Source of the DNA: Streptomyces sp. 2131.1
GTDB lineage: Bacteria; Actinomycetota; Actinomycetes; Streptomycetales; Streptomycetaceae
NCBI RefSeq assembly: GCF_900105515.1
Contig: NZ_FNSY01000001.1
Coordinates: 4,576,001-4,640,000, forward strand
Direction of reading: 5' to 3'
DNA: 64,000 nt
Each line of letters starts with the position of its first letter. Position 1 is the first letter of the stretch. Below are positions 8,673 through 17,056 of the stretch, piece after piece. The translations under genes and the position numbers were made by a program. Below the pieces are notes generated by a model. It had not been told where the DNA came from. It made no database searches and worked only from the letters and a program-made list of their open reading frames with translations.

Positions 8673-9152
8673 TCAGCCGCCGATGCGCGACGCGAACTGC
8701 TCCAGCGCCTCCACGACCAGCGCGTGGTCCTCCGCCTGCGGCAGGCCCGAGACCGTCACCGAGCCGATGACGCCCGCGCCCTCGACCGCGATCGGGAACG
8801 AACCGCCGTGCGCCGCGTACACGTCCGGGTCGAGCCGGGACGCCTCGTCGAACGTCGTCCCCTTCGCCCGGAACCGCGTCCCCACCAGGTAGGAGCTCTC
8901 CCCGTACCGCTCGACGACCCGGCGCTTGCGGTCGATCCACGCGTCGTTGTCCGCGCTCGACCCCGGCAGCGCGGCGTGGAACAGCTGCTGCGCCCCGCGC
9001 CGGATGTCGATCGCCACCGGTGCGTGCCGCTCCCGGGCCAGCGCGACGAGCAGCCCGCCCAGCGCGTACGCGTCGTCGTAGCCGAAGTGCGGCAGGGTCA
9101 GCCTGCGCTCCTGGGCGATCAGCTCGGAGATGGTCGGAGCGGTGGGGTTCAT
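8673..9152 (-). CDS. Heme-degrading/HbpS-like domain protein (UPF0303, GlcG fold)
   Basis: A 159-residue cytoplasmic protein with no signal peptide. The pattern [50 protein letters not shown] and [32 protein letters not shown] matches the UPF0303 / heme-degrading domain family (related to GlcG/HbpS), small PAS-like proteins some of which bind and break down heme. Its ATG overlaps the TGA of the upstream oxidoreductase (ATGA), so it is the second gene of that operon and should share its ROK-linked operator. The carbohydrate-type context makes a generic small-ligand role as likely as heme. Confidence 0.82.
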   Translation of the reverse strand: [159 protein letters not shown]

Positions 9153-10261
9153 ACGGGCTGCTCCTCGGATACGGGGGCGGAGGCGCCGGTGGGCCGCAGA
9201 GTGACGGTGATCCCCTCGCGGGCCGAGCGGCGGGCCGCCTCCAGGACGTCCAGCGTCTCGGCGGCCTGGAGGGCGGTCACCGGATTGTCGCCCGTCCCGC
9301 GCAGCGCTTCGTTGACCGCCGCGTAGTACGCCGGGTAGTCGCCCGGGAGCGTGCGGACCGGGGTGCCGCCGCCCGTGAGCGGGGACTCGCCCGCGCCGAG
9401 CCGGCCCCAGAGCTCCTCGGGCTCCTCGCCCCACGGCCCGCCGTCGGTCGGCCGGGCGCCCTCGCGCAGGGCCGCCTCCTGGGGGTCGAGTCCGTACTTC
9501 ACGAAGCCGGCGGCGGACCCGAGCACCCGGAAACGCGGGCCGAGCTGGGCCGTTGTCGCGCTCACGTACAGATGCGAGCGGACGCCCGAGGCGTGCGTGA
9601 TCGCCACGAACGTGTCGTCGTCGGCCGCCGCGCCCGGACGCCGCAGATCCGACTCGGCGTACACCTGCGCGGCCGGGCCGAACAGGGTCAGCGCCTGGTC
9701 GACGACATGGCTGCCGAGGTCGTACAGCAGCCCGCCGATCTCGCGCGGGTCGCCCGACTCGCGCCAGCCGCCCTTCAGCTGCGGGCGCCACCGCTCGTAC
9801 CGGGACTCGAAGCGCTGGACCTCGCCCAGCGCGCCGTCCGCGAAGAGCGCGCGCAGGGTGAGGAAGTCGTTGTCCCAGCGGCGGTTCTGGAAGACCGAGA
9901 GCAGCAGCCCGCGCTCCTCGGCCAGCGCCGCCAGCTCCCGCGCCTCGGCAGCCGTGCCCGCGACCGGCTTGTCCACGACCACCGGAAGCCCGGCTTCGAG
10001 GGCGGCCCGCGCGAGCGGTACGTGGGTCCTGTTCGGCGACGCGATGACGATCAGGTCGAGCTCGTCGGCCCGCTGCCACAGCTCGTCGGGGGCGTCGGCG
10101 AAGCGGACGTCCGGGTGGGCGGCGCGGGCCTGGGCGCGGCGCTCCTCGTCGCGGGTGACGACCGTGTCCAGGACGAGGCCGTCGGTCGCGGTGATCAGCG
10201 GGGCGTGGAAGACGGACCCCGCCAGGCCGTAGCCGACGAGTCCGACGCGCAAAGAGGTCAT
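9149..10261 (-). CDS. Gfo/Idh/MocA family NAD(P)-dependent oxidoreductase
   Basis: A 370-residue protein. The N-terminus is a Rossmann domain (MTSLRVGLVGYGLAGSVFHAP; GYGLAG is the dinucleotide loop), followed by VIASPNRTHVPLARAALEAG and VVDKPVAG, where the Lys of DKP is the conserved catalytic/cofactor residue. The second domain has the YDLGSHVVDQAL segment, with D and H as in sugar dehydrogenases of this superfamily. The substrate is probably a sugar, inositol or derivative. The gene is first in a two-gene operon and diverges from a ROK regulator. The operator palindrome ends 6 bases before its ATG, leaving no room for a normal leader, so the mRNA may be leaderless and directly blocked by the repressor. 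Confidence 0.88.
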   Translation of the reverse strand: MTSLRVGLVGYGLAGSVFHAPLITATDGLVLDTVVTRDEERRAQARAAHPDVRFADAPDELWQRADELDLIVIASPNRTHVPLARAALEAGLPVVVDKPVAGTAAEARELAALAEERGLLLSVFQNRRWDNDFLTLRALFADGALGEVQRFESRYERWRPQLKGGWRESGDPREIGGLLYDLGSHVVDQALTLFGPAAQVYAESDLRRPGAAADDDTFVAITHASGVRSHLYVSATTAQLGPRFRVLGSAAGFVKYGLDPQEAALREGARPTDGGPWGEEPEELWGRLGAGESPLTGGGTPVRTLPGDYPAYYAAVNEALRGTGDNPVTALQAAETLDVLEAARRSAREGITVTLRPTGASAPVSEEQPV

Positions 10262-10266
10262 GACCC

Positions 10267-10293
10267 CACTTTGGCAACGCTGTTGCCAAAGTG
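10267..10293. promoter_or_regulatory. Perfect palindrome, probable ROK repressor operator
   Basis: Perfect inverted repeat: arm CACTTTGGCAAC (10267-10278), spacer GCT, arm GTTGCCAAAGTG (10282-10293). It sits between the divergent oxidoreductase and ROK genes, 6 bases from the oxidoreductase ATG and 23 bases from the ROK GTG, where a dimeric HTH repressor could block both promoters. Confidence 0.8.
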
Positions 10294-10316
10294 CAAGCGC
10301 AGGCCACAATGGGACC

Positions 10317-11432
10317 GTGAACAGGAGCACTACCGGCGTGAACCTCCCCGCCCTGCGCAGCCACAACGCGGCCCTCGTCCTCGACCTGCTGCGCGTGGCC
10401 GGCGAGCCCGGCATCAGCCGGCTCGAACTCGCCGAGCGCACCGGGCTCACCCCGCAGGCCGTCAGCAAGATCACCGCCCGGCTGCGCGCCGAGGGGCTGG
10501 CCGCCGACGCGGGCCGCCGCGCCTCCACCGGCGGCAAGCCCAGGACCGTGCTGCGGCTGGTCCCCGAGGCGGGGCACGCGGTGGGGCTGCACCTGGACCG
10601 CGACGGGCTGACCGTGGTGCTCGTCGACCTCGCGGGGGCGGTCGCCGCGAGCCGTACGGCCCCGCTGGACTTCGGGGCCCCGGCGGACGAGGTGCTCGCG
10701 GCCGCCGCCGGGGCGGTCGAAGCCGTACGCGGGGACGGGACGCCGCCGGTGCTCGGGGTGGGCGTCGCCGTGCCGGGGCCGCTCGACCACCGGGGCGGGG
10801 TGCTGCACCGGGTCACCGGATTCCCGCAGTGGGACGGGTACCCGCTGCGCGACGCGTTCGCCGCCCGGACCGGGCTGCCCGTCGTCCTCGACAAGGACAC
10901 CAACGCCGCCGCCCTCGGCCTCGCCCTCGGGGCGGACGGCCCCGCCGACTTCGCCTACCTCCACCTCGGCACCGGCCTCGGCGCGGGGCTCGTCCTCGGC
11001 GGCACGGTCCACCGGGGCGAGCGGACGGGGGCGGGGGAGTTCGGCCACCAGACCGTGCAGCTGGACGGCGTCCGGTGCGACTGCGGGGGCCGCGGCTGCC
11101 TGGAGGCGCTGTGCCTGGCCGCCGTCCACCGGGGCGACACCGCCGAGGCCGCGCGGGTGCTCGGGACCGGCGCCGCCAACCTCGTCGGGCTGCTCGACAT
11201 CGACCGCGTGGTGCTGGGCGGCCGCACGGTCGCCGCCGACCCCGACGCGTACGTACGCGGGGTGCGCGCGGTCCTCGACGAACGCGCCCGCCGCGACGGT
11301 GTGCGCGGCACCCCGGTCCCGGTCACCGCCCACCGCGAGGGCGACCGCCCGGTCGCGGAGGGCGCGGCCCAGCTGGTGCTGGCCCCGGTGTTCGGGCGGG
11401 TGGGCGCGGCGGGGCCGCCTGCGGCGGGCTGA
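10317..11432 (+). CDS. ROK family transcriptional regulator
   Basis: A 371-residue repressor: an N-terminal winged HTH (residues about 15-70, with GISRLELAERTGLTPQAVSKITARL), then a sugar-kinase-like ROK domain with the zinc motif CDCGGRGCLE and GAGEFGHQTV. Family members bind a sugar or sugar-phosphate and release DNA. A palindrome directly upstream is the likely operator and indicates autoregulation plus control of the divergent oxidoreductase. GTG 10317 is used; a second GTG at 10338 is possible. The region after the zinc motif is short compared with typical ROK proteins (about 380-400 aa), so part of the C-terminal lobe may be reduced. Confidence 0.85.
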   Translation: MNRSTTGVNLPALRSHNAALVLDLLRVAGEPGISRLELAERTGLTPQAVSKITARLRAEGLAADAGRRASTGGKPRTVLRLVPEAGHAVGLHLDRDGLTVVLVDLAGAVAASRTAPLDFGAPADEVLAAAAGAVEAVRGDGTPPVLGVGVAVPGPLDHRGGVLHRVTGFPQWDGYPLRDAFAARTGLPVVLDKDTNAAALGLALGADGPADFAYLHLGTGLGAGLVLGGTVHRGERTGAGEFGHQTVQLDGVRCDCGGRGCLEALCLAAVHRGDTAEAARVLGTGAANLVGLLDIDRVVLGGRTVAADPDAYVRGVRAVLDERARRDGVRGTPVPVTAHREGDRPVAEGAAQLVLAPVFGRVGAAGPPAAG

Positions 11433-11760
11433 GCTGGGGTGCCTGCGCCCGGGGGCGGCCGTTCCCGGGGTGCCCGCGCCCGGGGTGCCCGCGCCCGGGA
11501 CGACCGCGCCGGGATGCCCGCGCCCGGTGCGGCCACGCCGGGATGCCCGCTGGGGGCACCCGCGCGGGGGCAGCGCCGGGGCACCCGCGCCGGGCGCCCC
11601 TCCTCCGCCGTCCGGGCGCACCCCCGCCCCCCTCCGGGCGGCCCCCCGGCACGCCTGCGCCAGGTGCTCGCGCGCGCGTGGCAGCGTCGGCCACCCCGAG
11701 GAGTCCGGAGCCGCGCCGCACGCGGCGCCCGGCGCCCCGCGCCCCGACCGGCCGTTGCCG
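11433..11760. repeat. GC-rich degenerate tandem repeat region without a gene
   Basis: Roughly 330 bases made largely of variants of a GTGCCCGCGCCCGG-like unit (clearest at 11450-11530) and its inverse (GGGGCACCCGCGCC near 11575). All frames give Gly/Pro/Ala/Arg-rich low-complexity peptides with no recognisable domain. Read as a non-coding repeat expansion between the ROK gene and the LAxTG gene. Confidence 0.55.
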
Positions 11761-11783
11761 TACGAAGTGGAGGCTGCCGCGCC

Positions 11784-12845
11784 ATGCCCCCCGAAACAGC
11801 TGAGCCCTCCGAGCCCAACGAACCCCCCGGCGCCGGGCGCACCCGGCACGGGCTCGCGCTCGGGCTCGCCGCCGCCAGCGTCATGCCCGTGGTCCTCGGC
11901 GGGGCGACCGCGTCCGCCGTACCGCAGCGGAGTCCGGTCGCCGGTCCCGCCACCCGGCTGAGCCCGGCGGCCGCGCCCGCATCGGCCGCCGCCGACCAGC
12001 GGCCCGCCTGCGGGAACCCCGAGTCGGCCGACTTCCCCATCGACACCCGGATTCACGGCGGACCCGACACCTACGCCTCCGGCGGCGGCTACGGCACCTG
12101 GTTCCTGGACCTGACGAACACGACTACCGAGTCCTGCCGGGCGATCCACCCCGTGCTCGTCCTCACCGACGAGGACCGGGCGCTGACCTCGGACCAGATC
12201 CAGCTGGAGTTCTCCGAGCGCACCCGCCCCGGCGTCGAGCACCGCGTGACCTGGGAGACGACCGACCGGGACGAGCACATCGGCGTCTTCGGGGGCGACG
12301 GCGACGACGCCTTCCCCGGCTTCACCGTGCCCGCCGGGCACACCGTCACCGTCCAGGTCCGGCTGGCCTTCACCTCCGACACGAGCCCCGGCCGGATCAC
12401 CGCGAACGCCGCGATCGTCCAGCGCCGGGGCTCGGGGAGCACGCCGGGCGGCGACGGGGAGTGGGTCGGCGAGTCCGAGGACTACCCGTTCACCGTGGTC
12501 GACGAGCACAGCGACGGGGACGGCACGGACACCGGCGGGACCGGCGAGACGGACGGCGACCGCGAGAGCGCGGACGGAACGGGCAGGGAGAACGTGGGCG
12601 GCACCGGCGAGGACGAGGAACAGGGGAGCGGCACGGTGAAGGGCAAGGGCGACGAGGGATACGCGGACCCCGGCACCACGAGGCGCCCCGTCCCGCCCGG
12701 CACCGACCCGGCGGGAGTCCCGCAGCTCGCCAACACCGGCATCTCTGTCCCCGTACCGCTCCCCGCCCTCACCGTCTCCGGCTTCCTGATCGGCGGCGGC
12801 GCGATGGTCCTGACATCCCGCCGGACCCGCCGCACGAAAAGCTGA
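11784..12845 (+). CDS. LAxTG-anchored secreted surface protein
   Basis: A 353-residue exported protein. ATG 11784 follows GTGGAGG. Residues about 20-50 form a signal peptide (GLALGLAAASVMPVVLGG). A globular region (about 65-245) contains paired cysteines and the segments GTWFLDLTNTT, HPVLVLTDEDRAL and VPAGHTVTVQVRLAFTSD, resembling a beta-sandwich. A Gly/Asp/Glu-rich linker follows, then the sorting signal LANTG, a hydrophobic helix (ALTVSGFLIGGGAMVLTS) and a basic tail (RRTRRTKS). LAxTG is the motif used by Streptomyces class E sortases, so it should be linked to peptidoglycan. The sortase gene 2 kb downstream is of class F, so the anchoring enzyme may lie elsewhere. Confidence 0.85.
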   Translation: MPPETAEPSEPNEPPGAGRTRHGLALGLAAASVMPVVLGGATASAVPQRSPVAGPATRLSPAAAPASAAADQRPACGNPESADFPIDTRIHGGPDTYASGGGYGTWFLDLTNTTTESCRAIHPVLVLTDEDRALTSDQIQLEFSERTRPGVEHRVTWETTDRDEHIGVFGGDGDDAFPGFTVPAGHTVTVQVRLAFTSDTSPGRITANAAIVQRRGSGSTPGGDGEWVGESEDYPFTVVDEHSDGDGTDTGGTGETDGDRESADGTGRENVGGTGEDEEQGSGTVKGKGDEGYADPGTTRRPVPPGTDPAGVPQLANTGISVPVPLPALTVSGFLIGGGAMVLTSRRTRRTKS

Positions 12846-13002
12846 GCGTCCCGCCGGACCCGCCAAGCCCTCAACTGGTCATCCGCGCCGTTCCGGCAGT
12901 ACCTCCAGCTCGAACAGTCGGCCTAAACTCAGGGATGTCGGCGCTGCACAACGCGGTGCCGCCGGCGTCCCCGCACCTGGCGTACGGCAACTGGAGTCCC
13001 AC

Positions 13003-13791
13003 ATGGCAGAGCGCAAGCCGATCTCGTCCTGGCTCACCGACATGGACGGGGTCCTCATCCACGAGGGCACCCCGATCCCCGGTGCCGACGCCTTCATCAA
13101 GCGGCTGCGTGATTCGGGACTGCCCTTCCTGGTCCTGACCAACAACTCGATCTACACCGCCCGCGACCTGCACGCCCGGCTGAACCGCATGGGCCTGGAC
13201 GTGCCGGTCGAGAACATCTGGACCTCCGCGCTGGCCACCGCCCAGTTCCTGGACGACCAGCGCCCGGGCGGCACGGCGTACGTCATCGGCGAGGCCGGGC
13301 TCACCACCGCGCTGCACGACATCGGGTACGTCCTCACCGACCACGACCCCGACTACGTGGTGCTCGGCGAGACGCGGACGTACTCCTTCGAGGCGCTCAC
13401 CAAGGCGATCCGGCTGATCAACGCCGGCGCCCGGTTCATCTGCACCAACCCGGACGAGACCGGCCCCTCCGCCGAGGGCCCGCTGCCCGCGACCGGCTCC
13501 GTCGCCGCCCTGATCACCAAGGCGACCGGCAAGGCCCCGTACTTCGCGGGCAAGCCGAACCCGCTGATGATGCGGACCGGGCTCAACGCGATCGGCGCGC
13601 ACTCCGAGTCCAGCGCCATGATCGGCGACCGGATGGACACCGACGTGCTGGCCGGCCTGGAGGCGGGCATGCAGACGTTCCTGGTGCTCACCGGACTGAC
13701 CACGGTCCCGGACATCGACAAGTACCCGTTCCGCCCGTCCACGGTCGTCGACTCCATCGCGGACCTCGTCGACCTCGTCGACCTGGGCTGA
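13003..13791 (+). CDS. HAD-IIA family hydrolase (NagD-like phosphatase)
   Basis: A 262-residue cytoplasmic phosphatase. HAD motifs are all present: DMDGVLIHEG (motif I, nucleophile and acid Asp), LTNNS (motif II), KPNPLMMRTGL (motif III Lys) and MIGDRMDTDVLAGLEAG (motif IV Asp pair). The cap domain between motifs II and III identifies class IIA, which includes NagD and phosphoglycolate- or p-nitrophenyl-phosphatases. The substrate is probably a small phosphorylated sugar or nucleotide. ATG 13003 follows a weak GGAG. It stands alone with an inverted repeat downstream. Confidence 0.9.
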   Translation: MAERKPISSWLTDMDGVLIHEGTPIPGADAFIKRLRDSGLPFLVLTNNSIYTARDLHARLNRMGLDVPVENIWTSALATAQFLDDQRPGGTAYVIGEAGLTTALHDIGYVLTDHDPDYVVLGETRTYSFEALTKAIRLINAGARFICTNPDETGPSAEGPLPATGSVAALITKATGKAPYFAGKPNPLMMRTGLNAIGAHSESSAMIGDRMDTDVLAGLEAGMQTFLVLTGLTTVPDIDKYPFRPSTVVDSIADLVDLVDLG

Positions 13792-13802
13792 CACCGGATT
13801 AC

Positions 13803-13841
13803 GTGGAGGGCGCGGCCCCGTACCGCGGCCGGGCCCTCCAC
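13803..13841. terminator. Inverted repeat after the HAD hydrolase gene
   Basis: Arms GTGGAGGGC (13803-13811) and GCCCTCCAC (13833-13841) with further imperfect GC pairing between them, starting 12 bases after the stop codon. Consistent with a factor-independent terminator. Confidence 0.6.
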
Positions 13842-13917
13842 TCCACCGGCCCAGCGCCCCCGCTCTGCGGATGCGAAAAGCCCCGGCGCGCGTGAACCTG
13901 CCATCAGGAGGTTCACG

Positions 13918-14478
13918 ATGCGTTCCATACCCCTCACGTTCTGTGCCGCCGCGCTGGCCGCGGCGACCCTGGTGCCGATCCCCGCGGCACTGGCCGAATC
14001 CGGCTCCGGCCACGAGGACTCACGGTCCCGCGCCACCCTGTCGGTCTCCCCCTCGTCCGTCGCCCCCGGCCGTGAGGTCGACCTGGAGCTGTCCGGCTGC
14101 AAGGCCAAGGAGGCCAAGGGGAACTCCGACGCCTTCGTCTCCGAGGTGCGCTTCTCGGCGGGCAACGACCGGACGCTCTACGCCGAGGCGAGCATCCGCT
14201 CGGACGCCGAGCCCGGTGACTACGACGTCGAGGCGATCTGCAAGGACGACAAGCACACCAAGGCGACCGCCACGGTCACCGTCGTCCACCGCGAGCGCCC
14301 CATGCCCGTCGCCCCGGTCCACGCGGGCGGCGGCGGCACCGCCGTGCTCGCGAGCGAGACCGCCGAGCAGGACGGCCCCGGCACCACCCACGAGGTGATC
14401 GGCCTCGGCCTGGCCGCCGTAGCCGCGGTCGCCGTCGCCTACCGCAGCGTGCGCCGTCGCCGCCCGGCGGCCGACTGA
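13918..14478 (+). CDS. Secreted, C-terminally membrane-anchored hypothetical protein
   Basis: A 186-residue protein with a signal peptide (MRSIPLTFCAAALAAATLVPIPAA) after a strong AGGAGG. The middle is a single beta-rich domain (ATLSVSPSSVAPGREVDLEL, with a cysteine pair) like the small extracellular domains of Streptomyces sortase-associated proteins. A C-terminal helix (EVIGLGLAAVAAVAVAY) and basic tail (RSVRRRRPAAD) anchor it in the membrane. No LPxTG or LAxTG motif is visible before the helix, so it is probably retained rather than sorted. Only 1 base separates it from the sortase gene, so they form an operon. Confidence 0.82.
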   Translation: MRSIPLTFCAAALAAATLVPIPAALAESGSGHEDSRSRATLSVSPSSVAPGREVDLELSGCKAKEAKGNSDAFVSEVRFSAGNDRTLYAEASIRSDAEPGDYDVEAICKDDKHTKATATVTVVHRERPMPVAPVHAGGGGTAVLASETAEQDGPGTTHEVIGLGLAAVAAVAVAYRSVRRRRPAAD

Positions 14479-14479
14479 C

Positions 14480-15160
14480 ATGACCGCATCGGAGGACTCG
14501 GCGGGTCACGGCAGGCTGCTCACCGGAGTGGCCTGGGCCGTGATCCTGCTGGGCCTGTGGCTGTGGGGCCGCGGCATCACCGACGGCTCGGGCATCGGCT
14601 CGGCCCCGACCACCGGCGACGTCGCCGCGGTCGGGCGCCCGCTCGGCGTCCCGCTGCCCCCGGCACACGCGCCGATCAAGGGCGTGACACCGCAGAGCGT
14701 CGAGATCCCCTCGCTCGGCGTCCGGGCCCCCGTCGTCCCCCGGAGCCTGGACGCGGAGGGCGCCATCGAGCCGCCGTCCTTCGACACGCCCCAGAGGGTC
14801 GGCTGGTACGGCAGCGGCACCCGGCCCGGCGCCGAGGGCCCCGCCCTGTTCGTCGGCCACGTCGACACCGAGACCAAGCCGGCCGTCTTCTACGGGCTCA
14901 GCGCGGCCCGCCCCGGCGCGAAGGTCGACGTCACCCGCACCGACGGCACGGTCGCCGAGTTCACCATCGACGACGTCCAGGTCCTCACCCGCGCCCGGTT
15001 CGACGCCCACAAGGCGTACGGGCCCCGCAAGGACGGCCGGGCCGAGCTGCGGCTGATCACCTGCGGCGGCACCTACGACCGCGAGTCGCACTCGTACACC
15101 GCGAACGTGGTCGTCTCCGCCTACCTCACGGCCGAGAAGCCCACGGGCAAGGCCGCCTGA
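14480..15160 (+). CDS. Class F sortase
   Basis: A 226-residue transpeptidase anchored by an N-terminal helix (LLTGVAWAVILLGLWLWG). The catalytic domain contains the His in ALFVGHVDTET, the Cys in RLITCGGTY (TLxTC-type box) and the downstream Arg in YDRESHSYTANVVV, completing the His-Cys-Arg set. Length and motif context fit actinobacterial class F sortases, which cleave LPxTG-like signals and attach proteins to the wall or have housekeeping roles. It follows the anchored protein gene by one base. The only clear sorting substrate in the window is the LANTG protein at 11.8-12.8 kb. Confidence 0.9.
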   Translation: MTASEDSAGHGRLLTGVAWAVILLGLWLWGRGITDGSGIGSAPTTGDVAAVGRPLGVPLPPAHAPIKGVTPQSVEIPSLGVRAPVVPRSLDAEGAIEPPSFDTPQRVGWYGSGTRPGAEGPALFVGHVDTETKPAVFYGLSAARPGAKVDVTRTDGTVAEFTIDDVQVLTRARFDAHKAYGPRKDGRAELRLITCGGTYDRESHSYTANVVVSAYLTAEKPTGKAA

Positions 15161-15424
15161 GCCCGCCCCCGGTACCGGGCCCGGCCGCCGCCCGTCCCCG
15201 GGTGGCGGCCGGGCCGGTCCTCGACCGCGGTGCGCGGGCCGCGGGAGTGGCCCGGCGCGGACACGGGAGGTCTGCGGACATCGAAGGCCCGGGGCGTCCG
15301 GTCCGCCGCACGCCCCACTGTAGGGGGACACGCCCGCCTCGCCCACCGGATTTCTGACGTTACGTCGATAACCGGTCACCCTCCGCACGCGGCGAAGCGC
15401 TTGCGGAGGCGCACCCGAGAACGA
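15161..15424. other. Intergenic region between sortase gene and tRNA-Lys terminator
   Basis: About 260 bases with no convincing gene. A Pro/Arg-rich low-complexity stretch is followed by ordinary-looking sequence; I see no operator or further RNA gene in it. Confidence 0.5.
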
Positions 15425-15458
15425 CCAAGGCCCCCTCGCGGAAGCGAGGGGGCCTTGG
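15425..15458 (-). terminator. Terminator of the first tRNA-Lys gene
   Basis: Perfect 15-bp stem (arms 15425-15439 and 15444-15458, loop GGAA) just downstream of the tRNA 3' end on the minus strand. It can also terminate the sortase operon from the other side. Confidence 0.85.
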
Positions 15459-15465
15459 CTGTCTG

Positions 15466-15539
15466 TGCGCCGCCAGGGACTCGAACCCCGGACCCGCTGA
15501 TTAAGAGTCAGCTGCTCTAACCAACTGAGCTAGCGGCGC
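15466..15539 (-). tRNA. tRNA-Lys (anticodon CTT), copy 1
   Basis: A 74-nt cloverleaf on the minus strand: acceptor GCGCCGC paired with GCGGCGC, D arm GCTCAGTTGGTTAGAGC, anticodon stem-loop with CTCTTAA (anticodon CTT), T loop TTCGAGT, discriminator A. CCA is not encoded. Identical copies lie at 21538-21611 and 31701-31774. Confidence 0.97.
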
Positions 15540-15723
15540 CTGCTGACCTGGAGAACTCTACCCGATCCCGAGCGGTGCTCCCGACCAATGTGCCGCCCTC
15601 CCGGCCTGTCGGATGGTCGTTTTTTCCCTTCTATCCGTCAAACTACGGTATGTCACGACCGTTGCCACACTGACGCCCGAGCAGATGCGCCCGAAGAACT
15701 TGACGACTGCGGAGGGGAATCGC

Positions 15724-17031
15724 ATGACTGTGCCGGCCTTCGAGGAGTACGTACCCGCCAGCGACTGCCCCTGTCCGGGCTGCGCCGACCAGCGGCGGAC
15801 CGCCGCCGGGGGGCTGCCCGTGCGGTACGGGGGACACCCGGCCGCGCACGGCGCGCGGCGCGCGATGGTGCTGGTCACCGCGGCGGGGGTGGTGCTCGGC
15901 GGCGGGGTCGCGGAGTCCGCCGGAGCCCCGGCCGACCCCGCCCCGGCCCCCGGAACGGGAGTGCCGGCCGGCATCAACCCGCTCCCGGACAGCCCTCAGG
16001 GCGTCCCCGGACCACTGCGCGGGTCCGGCGCGGCCGGGCCGCCGGCGGCCCAGTCGGCGGCGGCGCCGCGGGCGACGACCCGGGCCGACATCATGGACCG
16101 CGCCAAGAAATGGGTGACCGCGCAGGTCCCGTACAGCATGACGAAGTACTGGTCGGACGGGTACCGGCAGGACTGCTCCGGCTATGTCTCGATGGCCTGG
16201 AACCTGCCGGGCAACGAGTGGACCGGCAGCCTCGCCGCGTACGGCACCCGCATCGCCCGCGAGGACCTCCAACCCGGCGACATCCTGCTCTTCCACAACC
16301 TCGCCAACCCCGGGAACGGCTCCCACGTCACGATCTTCGGCGGCTGGACCGACTCCGCGCACACGCAGTACACGGCGTACGAGCAGACCAAGCCGCACAC
16401 CCGCAGGCAGACGACGCCCATGGCGTACTGGACCAACTCCGCGAGCTATGTCGCCTACCGCTACAAGGGCCTGAGCACGGGGAAGTCCGGCAGCGAGGCC
16501 GGCGCGGAGCCGTTCCCCGGCGCCGCGAAGTTCGGCCCCCGGACCAACAACGCCTTCGTCACCCGGCTCGGCACGATGCTCGTCGCGCGGGGCGGGAAGC
16601 GCTTCTACAAGATCGGCCCCGATCCGGTCTGGACGAACGCCGACCGCAGGGCCACCCAGGCGTTCCAGCGGGCCCAGGGGTGGAAGGGCAAGGAGGCCGA
16701 CGGCATCCCCGGCCCCGACACCTGGGAGCTGCTGGTGACCGGAACCGGCCACGACATCCCCGCCGCGAGCGGGCAGAGCGGCTCCAAGGCGGCTCCGGCC
16801 TTCCCCGGACGGGGGTATTTCCGGCCGGGTCAGTCCAACAGCCATGTCGACAAGCTCGGAACGCAGTTGGTGAAGAAGGGATACGGCGCGCACTACCGGT
16901 CGGGCCCCGACCCCCGGTGGACCGAGGCGGACCGGCGCAATGTCGAGGCCTTCCAGAGGGCCCAGGGCTGGCGGGGCAAGGAGGCCGACGGCTATCCGGG
17001 ACCGGACACCTGGCGGCGACTCTTCGCGTGA
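15724..17031 (+). CDS. NlpC/P60-like amidase with two peptidoglycan-binding repeats
   Basis: A 435-residue secreted or membrane-anchored wall protein starting at ATG 15724 after GGAGGGG. The N-terminus contains a CPCPGC cysteine cluster, then a hydrophobic segment (AMVLVTAAGVVLGGGVA) and a Pro/Ala/Gly-rich linker. The catalytic domain (about 120-270) has the NlpC/P60-like Cys in YRQDCSGYVS and His in GNGSHVTIF. Two tandem repeats of about 65 residues follow (FGPRTNNAF...PDTWELL and FRPGQSNSH...PDTWRRLF), each with WTNADRRATQAFQRAQGW-type peptidoglycan-binding helices. The likely role is peptide cleavage in peptidoglycan. The SPFH gene starts 26 bases downstream. Confidence 0.85.
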   Translation: MTVPAFEEYVPASDCPCPGCADQRRTAAGGLPVRYGGHPAAHGARRAMVLVTAAGVVLGGGVAESAGAPADPAPAPGTGVPAGINPLPDSPQGVPGPLRGSGAAGPPAAQSAAAPRATTRADIMDRAKKWVTAQVPYSMTKYWSDGYRQDCSGYVSMAWNLPGNEWTGSLAAYGTRIAREDLQPGDILLFHNLANPGNGSHVTIFGGWTDSAHTQYTAYEQTKPHTRRQTTPMAYWTNSASYVAYRYKGLSTGKSGSEAGAEPFPGAAKFGPRTNNAFVTRLGTMLVARGGKRFYKIGPDPVWTNADRRATQAFQRAQGWKGKEADGIPGPDTWELLVTGTGHDIPAASGQSGSKAAPAFPGRGYFRPGQSNSHVDKLGTQLVKKGYGAHYRSGPDPRWTEADRRNVEAFQRAQGWRGKEADGYPGPDTWRRLFA

Positions 17032-17056
17032 CACGACGGACATGACGGAGGCGGAA

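Noticed and set aside
11323-11760. Possible small proteins in the repeat region after the ROK gene
   Set aside because: All are Gly/Arg/Pro repeats from a GC-rich tandem sequence, without start signals.
8673-12866. Very long open frame on the minus strand (about 1400 codons) across several genes
   Set aside because: Only its last part (9152 to 8673) is a real protein. The rest is Arg/Gly/Pro/Ala-rich sequence antisense to, or out of frame with, well-supported genes, a common effect of high GC.
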